Shown here: in pieces, positions 39,280-47,092 of the stretch
Numbering within the stretch: position 1 is the first letter of the stretch
Layout: every line of letters begins with the position of its first letter
Assembly (NCBI RefSeq): GCF_021390495.1
Contig: NZ_JAJEJP010000001.1
Coordinates: 434,001-498,000, forward strand
Source: Paraburkholderia sp. ZP32-5
GTDB lineage: Bacteria; Pseudomonadota; Gammaproteobacteria; Burkholderiales; Burkholderiaceae
Direction of reading: 5' to 3'
Length of the DNA stretch: 64,000 nucleotides
Notes under the pieces: model-generated
The model's database searches: none
The model's input: only the letters and a program-made list of their open reading frames with translations
Told to the model about the DNA's origin: nothing
Translations under genes and position numbers: made by a program

Positions 39280-40023
39280 ATGGTCACGCTGGGTAAGCGA
39301 TTGTGGGGAGAGTGCGCAGGCACCGCGTGGCTGGTGTTCGTCGGATGCGGCAGTACCGTGCTGGATAGCTCCGGCGCACTTCAGGGCAGCAGCGCGCTGG
39401 AAATGTCGTTGGCGTTCGGCCTCGCTTTCGCTACCGCGAGCTATGCGTTCGGCAAGATTTCGGGCGCGCATTTCAATCCTGCCGTCACGATCGGTTTCAC
39501 GGCCGCGCAGCGCTTTCCGGTCCGAGATCTGTTGCCCTACATCGCCGCCCAGATCGTGGGTGCAACGCTCGCCGCCGCGTTTCTCGCCTATATCGCGAGC
39601 GGCAGACCCGGCTTCGAACTCGGTGCGAGCAATTTTGCCGCCAATGGCTTCGGCGCCCATTCGCCGGCCGATTATCCATTGCACTGCGCGCTCATCGTCG
39701 AGTTCGTGCTGTCCTTCGTTTTCGTCACTGCTTGCCTGCTGGTCGCGAACCGGAAAGAGATCGCGCCGCTTGCACCGCTCGTCATCGGCGCGTGTCTGAT
39801 GCTTGCCTATCTCGTGTCCATTCCCGTCACCAACGGTGCGATCAATCCCGCCCGCTCCACCGCGGCGGCGTTCTTTGTCGGCAACTGGGCGCTAGACCAG
39901 CTTTGGCTGTTCTGGGCCGCGCCTTTCTCGGGTGCCCTCGCGGCCGGCGTTCTGTTTTCCTGTCTGAATGGCGGTGCTGAGCCGAGCGCGTCGTTTGCCG
40001 ATGGGCGGAGCGAGGCCGGGTGA
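39280..40023 (+). CDS. Aquaporin (AqpZ-like MIP channel) with altered selectivity filter
   Basis: A 247-residue six-helix MIP channel. Both NPA boxes are intact: HFNPAVT (Asn66) and INPARS (Asn189, with the constriction Arg192). Aligned from memory with E. coli AqpZ, the filter Phe is kept (Phe46), but the filter His is Tyr177 (LAYLVSIP versus LIHLISIP) and the filter Thr is Gly186 (VTNGAINP). The pore may therefore differ from a strict water channel. The ATG at 39280 is chosen for its GGGAG site 5 bases upstream; ATGs at 39226 and 39268 are alternatives. The stop overlaps the kinase start (GTGA). Confidence 0.9.
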   Translation: MVTLGKRLWGECAGTAWLVFVGCGSTVLDSSGALQGSSALEMSLAFGLAFATASYAFGKISGAHFNPAVTIGFTAAQRFPVRDLLPYIAAQIVGATLAAAFLAYIASGRPGFELGASNFAANGFGAHSPADYPLHCALIVEFVLSFVFVTACLLVANRKEIAPLAPLVIGACLMLAYLVSIPVTNGAINPARSTAAAFFVGNWALDQLWLFWAAPFSGALAAGVLFSCLNGGAEPSASFADGRSEAG

Positions 40024-43000
40024 GTTCATTGTTCCCTGTGGCCTTTCTTCATCGTCTTGCGACTACGCGTGGGTTGCGCTGCTTGCCGCGACGTCTGCTC
40101 GTGTTGAGCCTGCTGGCGCTCGTGCATGTGACCTGCATCGCCGGAACGTCTGGCCGCGCACAGCATGCGGGTGCTGCGTCCGCCGCATCTGCTAGTTCTT
40201 CGATTCCTTCTATTCCTTTCCCCAGCAAACTCACCGTCGGCATGCTCGCGAACGGCTGGCCGCCGTTCGACGTGGTGCGCGACGGGCGCGTGGCCGGGGT
40301 GAGCGGCCTGAGCGGCGATCTGCTGCACGCGCTCGTGGGTCCGGATGTCGTCATCGAGGCGAAGACTTTTCCCGACATGACGCAGTTGCTCGCGGCGGCA
40401 TGCGCCGGGCAGGTCGATGTGCTGATGAGCATTGCCCGTACGCCTGAGCGCGAGCGTTGCGTGAGCTTCACCGCGCCATATTTCCGAGCGTCCGCTTCGA
40501 CTGTCGTGCGCCGCGACGATCACCGTTTTGTGAACCTCGCCGGCCTCGCGACCGCGCGTATCGCGATAGAACGCGGCTTCGCGCGCGAGCGGCTGTTACG
40601 CGACGGTTTGCCACGCGCCAGCATCGTCACGTTCGCGACTACACGCGAGGCACTGGCGGCGGTCTTGCACGGTGACGCTGACGCATATATCGGCTTCGCG
40701 CCGGTCGTGCATGTCGAACTGGCCAGCGAAGCGTTTCGCGGCCTACGCGTTGCGTTCGAGCAGGGCGGCAAGGCGCTGGATTTGCGCTTCGGCGTTCCGC
40801 GCGAGCGGATCGGATTGCGAGATCAACTGAATCGTGCGCTCAGGTCTTTGAATCCTGCCGAGGCTGCGGCAATCCGCGCGCGCTGGCTGTCCGGCAACTT
40901 CGGCGCCGCGGCCGCATCGGCCGCATCCGGATTGACGCTGGGCACGGAAGAAACGCAGCCCATCCAGCAGAAGTGGTCGAGTCCCGCTGCACCGAACGAG
41001 CAGGTATGGAGCGTGAGCGCGCTGCATCTGCTGCCGGTGTTGATCGGCATCGGGTCAGTGTTGCTGGTTACGTTGCGCGCCTACGTACTGCTGCAACGCG
41101 AAGTCAGGCTGCGCAAGCGGACCGAGCGCGAACTCGCGCTACAGCTCAACTTCCAGCAGACGATGATGAAGACGGTGCCGTATCCGCTCGCCGCCAAAGA
41201 TCTGGACGGGCGCTACATCGCGGTCAACGAGGCGTATGAGAAAGCGTGCGGAATGAGCCGCGGGGCGGTGGTCGGCCGTACCACCGCCGAGGTCGGCACA
41301 TGGGGCGACGCGAACGGCCGCAAGCTCGACGACATGACGCGCGAACTGCTGCGCGGCGGCACCCTCGCGCAGGTCGAACTGCAATTCGAGGACACCGCAG
41401 GCGAGCCTCGGCATGGGCTGTTCTGGACGCGCGTCTGCCATGGCGACGATGGGCAGCCGGTTTGCGTGCTCGGCACGATGGTCGACATCACCGATATCCG
41501 GCGCGCTGAAATGCTCGCGCGCGAAACCGAGCGGCGTCTGTTTGACGTTACGCGCTCGCTGCCGGCCGTCGTGTTCCAGTTGCGGCGTACGGCAAACGGC
41601 GCGTACTCGTTTCCGTATATCGGTGGCGACAGTGCGCATCTGCTCGGCGAGGGCAGCGCGTCGCTGGTCCAACGCGGCCAGGTCGACTTTCAGCGCATAT
41701 CGGAACTTGACCGGGCGTTCGTGCTTGCGGAGCTGGAGCGCTCGGCGATGTGCGAAACGCCGGTGCACATGGAGTTTCGTCTCGCCAACACGAATGTGAG
41801 CACGAGCGCGAGTCCAGGCGCAGCCGCAAACACAGTCGCAAACGCGGGCCAACCCAAGTGGGTGCGAGCGGAACTGGTGCCACGGCGCGAGGCGGATGGC
41901 GGCGTCGTGTGGAGCGGCTACTGGGTCGACGCGAGCGTGGAGCGCGCACGTTCCGAGGAACTCGCGCGGGCGCGCGACTTCGCCGAGGCGGCGTCGCGCG
42001 CGAAAGACCGATTCTTCGCGATGATGAGCCACGAAATCCGCACGCCGATGAACGGTGTGCTGGGACTCGCCGAAGTGCTCGAACGTACGGCGCTCAGCAC
42101 CGATCAGAGCGAAATGCTCGGCATGATCCATGAGTCGGCGGGTGCGCTGCTGCAGATCCTTGACGATCTGCTCGACTATTCGAAAATCGAGGCGGGGCAC
42201 CTGACGATCGAAGCCGAGCCGATCGACCTGCGCGAACTCGTCGACAACGCGGTCGGTTTGCTCGCGGGGCGAGCGCACGAAAACGGGCTGAAGGTGCGCG
42301 TCGAGATCGCTGCCGGCGTGGCTGCGACACTATGCGGCGACAGCGTCCGCTTGCGGCAGATCTTGTTCAATCTGCTCGGCAACGCGATCAAGTTCACGCC
42401 GAATGGCGAGGTCGGCGTGAGCGTGGCGGTCGTCGCCGATCGCGATGCTCTACCGGGCTCCACACAATCGTCTGCGCAAACGCTGGAAATAACGGTTCAC
42501 GACACGGGCATCGGCATCGCACCGGATGTGCAGGCAAGCCTGTTCGAGCCATTCGTGCAAGCCGAATCGTCCACTACGCGGCGCTTCGGCGGCACGGGCC
42601 TCGGCCTGACCATCTGTCGCAAGCTGATCGAACTGATGAACGGCACGCTCACGCTGCGCAGCGAGCCCGGTGGCGGGACGTTCATGACCGTGCGACTCAC
42701 GATGCCGGTCGTCGCGCAGCATTACTCGGTCAGCGCCCTGCGCGGCAAGCGCGGTGTTGTGATCGCACGTGACCCGTGCATCGCGCGGGCCGTGACGCAT
42801 TTCGGCGAAGCGCTCGGGCTCGAGCTGCAAGCGGTTTTGCCTGACGGCGGCGAGGCATCCGTGGCGGCTGCACGCCCTGCGCCGGGCGAGCGCGTCACGC
42901 TGGCTGGCGCGGACCTGCTGTTTATCAGCGAAGACATCGCATTGCCCGGGCATATCGGTGCGAATACGCGCATCGTCACGCTGACCGAAAAGCCGAAGCC

Positions 43001-44015
43001 GACGGGCTACCGCATTCTCGACGACACGGTGCGCGTCAGCGTCAACCCGATCTTGTGGCGCGGCTTCAGCGCTGCGTGCGCAGCCGCGATGACGCGTCGC
43101 ACTCCGTTGGCGCCGCGTGCGCCCGAACATCGCGCGGCACCGCCGGACCGCGAGCGCGAGATGGCGAGCGGGCGGCTGATCCTTGTCGCTGAAGATCATC
43201 CGGTCAACCAGGAACTGATCCGCCACCAACTCGCTCTGCTCGGTTTCGCCTGCGACGTGGCGGACGACGGCGTCGAGGCGCTCGCCGCGCTCGAACGTAC
43301 GAACTACGGCTGTCTGATCACGGACTGCCACATGCCGAACCTGTCCGGCTACGAACTGACGAGGCGTATCCGCGAAGCCGAGGCCGCGCGGGCGCGAAGC
43401 GGCGCGCATCGTCTTCCGATCCTCGGCATCACCGCGAATACCGCACCAGACGACCTCATTCTGTGCCGCGAAGCCGGTATGGACGACACCCTCATCAAGC
43501 CCACCCGGCTCGCGACGTTGCGTGATCACCTGAGCCGCTGGTTCGGCGCAGAGGCTGGCATTGAGGCCGACGCTGAACGTGCGTCGCAGGCCGCGCCAAC
43601 GGAAACGCTAGGCAATGTGCCGCCCGCGCCGGACATCGAAGGCCCAGCGGTTCGGCAAACCGGCGCGACGCCGCCGGCGCCGATCGACCTTGCTCATATG
43701 ACGCAATTGTGGGGAAGCGAGTCGACGGTGAAGGCGTTGCTCGACTCGTTCGTTTCGTCGATGCGCGACGATATGCGGACGCTCGCGTCATTGCTCGAAC
43801 ACGTCGAGATTGCGCGCATGCTCGCGTGGCAGCACCGCGTGGCGGGGGCGGCGAATGTGCTGCAGTATCCGCCGCTGATTCATGTGCTGGAAGCATATCG
43901 CGAGCAGATCGTCGCGACGGCGCCTGAGCGTATGCGTGCTGAAGGGTTCGCGCTGATCGAGAAATGCGAGGCGATGCTGGATTCGATCGAACAGCGGGCC
44001 GCATTGCTCGCGTAA
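40020..44015 (+). CDS. BvgS/EvgS-like hybrid sensor histidine kinase with Hpt
   Basis: A 1331-residue unorthodox kinase. Approximate order: signal/anchor (20-42), one periplasmic solute-binding domain of the SBP_bac_3 type (70-285), membrane helix (337-357), PAS (375-490), second PAS-like domain (510-640) and HisKA with His671 (MMSHEIRTPMNG). HATPase_c follows (770-897; N box LLGNAIKF, G boxes DTGIGIA and GGTGLGLTI), then a degenerate receiver-like segment (905-1030), a receiver with Asp1102 (ITDCHMPN) and an Hpt domain with His1272 (QHRVAGAANVL). All phosphorelay residues are present. Unlike BvgS and EvgS it has one periplasmic domain, not two. The start is a GTG overlapping the aquaporin stop by 4 bases. 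Probable outputs are the three upstream regulators. Confidence 0.93.
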   Translation: MSSLFPVAFLHRLATTRGLRCLPRRLLVLSLLALVHVTCIAGTSGRAQHAGAASAASASSSIPSIPFPSKLTVGMLANGWPPFDVVRDGRVAGVSGLSGDLLHALVGPDVVIEAKTFPDMTQLLAAACAGQVDVLMSIARTPERERCVSFTAPYFRASASTVVRRDDHRFVNLAGLATARIAIERGFARERLLRDGLPRASIVTFATTREALAAVLHGDADAYIGFAPVVHVELASEAFRGLRVAFEQGGKALDLRFGVPRERIGLRDQLNRALRSLNPAEAAAIRARWLSGNFGAAAASAASGLTLGTEETQPIQQKWSSPAAPNEQVWSVSALHLLPVLIGIGSVLLVTLRAYVLLQREVRLRKRTERELALQLNFQQTMMKTVPYPLAAKDLDGRYIAVNEAYEKACGMSRGAVVGRTTAEVGTWGDANGRKLDDMTRELLRGGTLAQVELQFEDTAGEPRHGLFWTRVCHGDDGQPVCVLGTMVDITDIRRAEMLARETERRLFDVTRSLPAVVFQLRRTANGAYSFPYIGGDSAHLLGEGSASLVQRGQVDFQRISELDRAFVLAELERSAMCETPVHMEFRLANTNVSTSASPGAAANTVANAGQPKWVRAELVPRREADGGVVWSGYWVDASVERARSEELARARDFAEAASRAKDRFFAMMSHEIRTPMNGVLGLAEVLERTALSTDQSEMLGMIHESAGALLQILDDLLDYSKIEAGHLTIEAEPIDLRELVDNAVGLLAGRAHENGLKVRVEIAAGVAATLCGDSVRLRQILFNLLGNAIKFTPNGEVGVSVAVVADRDALPGSTQSSAQTLEITVHDTGIGIAPDVQASLFEPFVQAESSTTRRFGGTGLGLTICRKLIELMNGTLTLRSEPGGGTFMTVRLTMPVVAQHYSVSALRGKRGVVIARDPCIARAVTHFGEALGLELQAVLPDGGEASVAAARPAPGERVTLAGADLLFISEDIALPGHIGANTRIVTLTEKPKPTGYRILDDTVRVSVNPILWRGFSAACAAAMTRRTPLAPRAPEHRAAPPDREREMASGRLILVAEDHPVNQELIRHQLALLGFACDVADDGVEALAALERTNYGCLITDCHMPNLSGYELTRRIREAEAARARSGAHRLPILGITANTAPDDLILCREAGMDDTLIKPTRLATLRDHLSRWFGAEAGIEADAERASQAAPTETLGNVPPAPDIEGPAVRQTGATPPAPIDLAHMTQLWGSESTVKALLDSFVSSMRDDMRTLASLLEHVEIARMLAWQHRVAGAANVLQYPPLIHVLEAYREQIVATAPERMRAEGFALIEKCEAMLDSIEQRAALLA

Positions 44016-44110
44016 TCCATCGGATAGCCGTGCGCAAAATGCCGGCGCTCCAAACGCGATTCAAACCCGCTCCAACTGCGTTCCAGAAAGCATTCCAGAA
44101 AGCTGGGGCG

Positions 44111-44136
44111 AAAAAAAACGCGGCCGAAGCCGCGTT
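44111..44136 (-). terminator. Strong intrinsic terminator oriented to the minus strand
   Basis: An 8-bp perfect stem (AACGCGGC / GCCGCGTT) with a UUCG-type loop on the minus strand and an eight-base T tract (A run 44111-44118 on the plus strand). In the plus direction there is no T tract, so it is a poor terminator for the kinase gene. Confidence 0.8.
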
Positions 44137-44205
44137 AAAGATTTGGAGACGTCCTTCGATGAAGGAGTCACTTCTCGCAGGCAGAAGCATAGCTGTAGTC
44201 GAGTG
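44111..44205 (-). ncRNA. Candidate small RNA ending in an intrinsic terminator
   Basis: Reading the minus strand there are three hairpins in a row: CTTCT/AGAAG (loop 7), TCCTTC/GAAGGA (loop 3), and the terminator stem AACGCGGC/GCCGCGTT with a TTCG loop followed by eight T. No minus-strand gene ends here, so the terminator needs another explanation. The 5' end is a guess; upstream sequence is A+T-rich but has no clean -35/-10 pair. Confidence 0.35.
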
Positions 44206-44492
44206 ATTTATTCATTACAAATTGCGCAATTAAGTTTTTGGTTAAATCGATTAAAGCGGCTCGGTCATTTGCCTGAGTCTGTATTTCAGATCTATTTTTC
44301 ACAAACGTATGGCACAGTGCGCACTTCGCGTAGCCACGAACGGTGCGGAATTCAATGCCGTTCCCGTTTGAGTCGGCGCCGCTGAAACAACCGCACCGGC
44401 CGCCACCGGGTCCGGCCGATTTGCACTAGTATGGGGAGGATCTGCGCGGCAGATACGAGGTCGCAGCGGTGCGTCAAAGTCCGGAGAAGACC

Positions 44493-44927
44493 ATGATTAC
44501 GTTACGAAAACTGAATCTGGCCGTGGTGGTGTGGGCGCTTGCGTCAGGCGTCGCGCTTGCCGATACGGTGGCGCTTAAAGCCGACCTCGAACCATCGAGC
44601 GAGGTGCCGCCGCGGGTGAGTCAAGGGCACGGCATGCTGAATGCGACTTTCGATACGTCGACCCAATCGCTGCAATGGACGGCTACCTATGAGGGCCTGA
44701 GCGGGCCGGCGACCGCCGCGCATTTTCATGGGCCCGCACCGGTCGGCCAGAACGCGAAGATCCAGGTGCCAATCGAAAAGAAGGCGCTGGCGAGCCCGAT
44801 CAAGGGGACCACGAAGCTGACCGAGCAGCAGGTCACCGATCTGATGGCTGGGCAGTGGTACTTCAACATCCATACCGCGCAGAATCCGATGGGTGAGATT
44901 CGCGGCCAGGTTTTACCGGCGAACTAG
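44493..44927 (+). CDS. Secreted CHRD-domain protein
   Basis: A 144-residue exported protein with a signal peptide (LNLAVVVWALASGVALA, cleavage probably before Asp24). A CHRD domain fills the rest: LEPSSEVPPRV, then TATYEGLSGPATAAHFHGPA, and the C-terminal WYFNIHTAQNPMGEIRGQV. CHRD domains occur in chordin and many bacterial secreted proteins, where function is poorly known. The ATG at 44493 follows a GGAGAAG site. Confidence 0.92.
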   Translation: MITLRKLNLAVVVWALASGVALADTVALKADLEPSSEVPPRVSQGHGMLNATFDTSTQSLQWTATYEGLSGPATAAHFHGPAPVGQNAKIQVPIEKKALASPIKGTTKLTEQQVTDLMAGQWYFNIHTAQNPMGEIRGQVLPAN

Positions 44928-45162
44928 CGCATCAAGAGCGGCCCGTGCGTCGGCGAGCGCGGAGCCGCGAGCAGGATCAGCGAGCAGGCCAAGCAAGTGA
45001 AGCCTGCAAAACCAACAACCGAAACCCAAACTCTCACCCACTAATCGCAAGCGACCAGCACCACCCACCCGCTCCCCCATCCACGATTAGAACCCCACCA
45101 CCCACCGGCGCCCCAGCCAACGCACGTACCATGACGGGACATCAATAAAGGAGCACGTCCCG

Positions 45163-46140
45163 ATGAGCTGGCAAAGCGCACTCGCATGCTGGTACTTGCG
45201 CAGGCATTTTCGGCCGGAGACCCTCAAGCCACATATCGACGTCGAACGCGCGCGCGCACTGACTTCGACACGCGTGTGGTCGCCGCGCGTACCGGCAGGC
45301 TGGCGTCTGCGCGAAACGTATCGTGCCAGCGACGCGCCATTGCTCGGCGAATGGCTGGAGCCTGCGAGCAGCGAGCCGGACGGCGAGTTTGCCGCCAGCA
45401 CGACACCCACGGTGCTCTACTGTCACGGCGGCGGCTACTACTTCTGCTCGCCGCGCACGCATCGTTCGCTGACCTTCGCGCTTGCGCCGCGTGCCAGCGC
45501 GCGGCTCTTTTCCCTCGACTATCGCCTCGCGCCCGAGCATCGCTTTCCGGCCGCGCTCGACGACGCGACCGCGGCCTATCGTCAGTTGCTCGCGATGGGC
45601 ATCGCAGCCAGTTCGATCGTGATTGCCGGCGATTCGGCCGGCGGCGGCCTTGCGCTCGCGACGCTGGTCGCGTTGCGCGACGCCGGCGCGCCGATGCCGG
45701 CGGGCGGTCTGCTGTTTTCGCCGTGGACCGATCTCGCGACGACCGGCGCGAGCCTGCGCGCGAACGACGGCATCGATCCGATGTTCTGCGGCGCGGCGAT
45801 CGAGCGCGCGGCCAAGGTTTATCTCGGCGATGCGTCGCCCACGCATCCGTACGCATCGCCGGTCTACGCGGACCTGCACGGCCTGCCGCCGCTTTTCATG
45901 ATGGCGGGCAGCACCGAAGTGCTGCTCGACGATACGCGCCGCGTCGCCGACAACGCGCGTGCGGCGGGCGTCGATTGTGAATGCGAGGTGTGGAAGAAAC
46001 TGCCGCACGTATGGCCGGTGTTCGCGCCGTTCATGCCCGAGGCGAACCGCGCGCTCGACCTCGCGGCTGCGTTCGTGCGGCGCGCGACAAGCCGCGCCGC
46101 GCTTGCCGCTCAGGCGTCGGGCGTGACGTCGAGCGTCTGA
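45163..46140 (+). CDS. Alpha/beta hydrolase, hormone-sensitive-lipase family
   Basis: A 325-residue esterase/lipase of the HSL (family IV) type. The oxyanion-hole motif is YCHGGGYYF, the nucleophile elbow is GDSAGGGLAL, the acid is probably in LLDDTRRVA, and the catalytic His is probably His286 in KLPHVWPVF. There is no signal peptide. The natural substrate is unknown; short-chain acyl esters are usual. The ATG has an AAGGAG site. Its last 31 bases overlap the 3' end of the convergent EcsC gene. Confidence 0.92.
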   Translation: MSWQSALACWYLRRHFRPETLKPHIDVERARALTSTRVWSPRVPAGWRLRETYRASDAPLLGEWLEPASSEPDGEFAASTTPTVLYCHGGGYYFCSPRTHRSLTFALAPRASARLFSLDYRLAPEHRFPAALDDATAAYRQLLAMGIAASSIVIAGDSAGGGLALATLVALRDAGAPMPAGGLLFSPWTDLATTGASLRANDGIDPMFCGAAIERAAKVYLGDASPTHPYASPVYADLHGLPPLFMMAGSTEVLLDDTRRVADNARAAGVDCECEVWKKLPHVWPVFAPFMPEANRALDLAAAFVRRATSRAALAAQASGVTSSV

Positions 46141-46949
46141 TAGACGGCCTCGATCTCAGCCGGCCCGTACTGCCGCTCGAGCCGCCGCACCGTGAAGTGC
46201 CCGTGCGCGACCTGCTGGAAGTGGTCGATAAAAACCGTATTGACCATCGCGCCGAGCACCGCGCCGATCGCCGGAATCGATTTCGCGGCGATCTGCTCGC
46301 TGACCTGCACCGAAAAGCGCGCGGCGATCGCGTTGAGCAAGCGCAGCAGCGCCGCCGAGCCGTGCGCGGTGAAGCCCTTGCTGGCAATTTCCGACGATGC
46401 CTTCGAGACCGCCTGCGCCAGCGCGCCGCGCATGAAGAAATAGCCGAGATCGGCGTCGTCGTCCTCGCTCGACGTGCCGCCCATGCCGAGCACCGTCAGG
46501 CATTGCAGCTGCGTGTCGATCGAAGTCAGATCTTCGCCCTCGCTGCGCGCGATATCGCAGATCGAGCGGAACATCAGCGTGGTCGTGACCGGCAGTTCGA
46601 CCGGCAACGCGAGCAGTCCGAACGCGCCGCCAGCCGCGCCGGTGGTCGCCACCGCGAACTTGTGCAGCAGATTATTTGGCTTGTCGGGCGCGAGCAGCTT
46701 TGCGTCGTCGCGTCGGCCGAGTGTGCGCAGCGCGATCGACAGGCATTTGCGCAGCGCCGCCTGAGTCGCGTCCGCGACCTTTTCGTTGGCGAAAGCGGGA
46801 ATGCGCGTGAGTAGCTTTTCGATCGGCGCGCCGACGATGCTCGCGAGTTTCATCGCGAGCGCGGGGCTTTCGAGCTGATGTTTCGCGCGCCGCAGCGCGT
46901 TCAGGTCCTGCTCGGATAAAGATGGTGCTGCGAGCGAACTCGGCTGCAT
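46110..46949 (-). CDS. EcsC-family protein
   Basis: A 279-residue protein of the EcsC domain family, with a central hydrophobic region (TTGAAGGAFGLLALPVELPVTTTLMFRSI in two parts) characteristic of the family, followed by IARSEGEDL and LGMGG. The C-terminal block IPAIGAVLGAMVNTVFIDHFQ is typical. The EcsC name comes from an ABC-transporter operon of Bacillus, but there is no transporter here and function is unknown. The ATG at 46949 follows a GGGAGG site. The 3' end overlaps the hydrolase gene by 31 bases. Confidence 0.88.
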   Translation of the reverse strand: MQPSSLAAPSLSEQDLNALRRAKHQLESPALAMKLASIVGAPIEKLLTRIPAFANEKVADATQAALRKCLSIALRTLGRRDDAKLLAPDKPNNLLHKFAVATTGAAGGAFGLLALPVELPVTTTLMFRSICDIARSEGEDLTSIDTQLQCLTVLGMGGTSSEDDDADLGYFFMRGALAQAVSKASSEIASKGFTAHGSAALLRLLNAIAARFSVQVSEQIAAKSIPAIGAVLGAMVNTVFIDHFQQVAHGHFTVRRLERQYGPAEIEAVYQTLDVTPDA

Positions 46950-47063
46950 GGGCCTCCCTGGCGTCGTCGTGGCTTCAGCGCTACCGCTCAGTGTACCGGC
47001 GCACACTGCTGCGCACGGAGCGTGCCGGTTAGAGCCTTGGGCCGTGGTATGATTCCAAATCTT

Positions 47064-47075
47064 TTGACAAGTCAA
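47064..47075. promoter_or_regulatory. Possible MarR operator before the DHA2 efflux gene
   Basis: TTGAC-AA-GTCAA, a 5-bp inverted repeat 18 bases upstream of the efflux start codon, in an A+T-rich stretch. Small dyads like this are common MarR sites and a MarR gene follows in the same operon. The match is short. Confidence 0.35.
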
Positions 47076-47092
47076 CTTTTGCTCCATCAAAA

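Larger units (their letters stand above)
44016..44492. other. Intergenic region with minus-strand terminator and possible small RNA
   Basis: No protein gene seen. The left part holds a strong minus-strand terminator and two small hairpins that could form a small RNA (listed separately). The middle (44205-44320) is A+T-rich. The right part leads into the CHRD gene and should contain its promoter. Confidence 0.6.
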
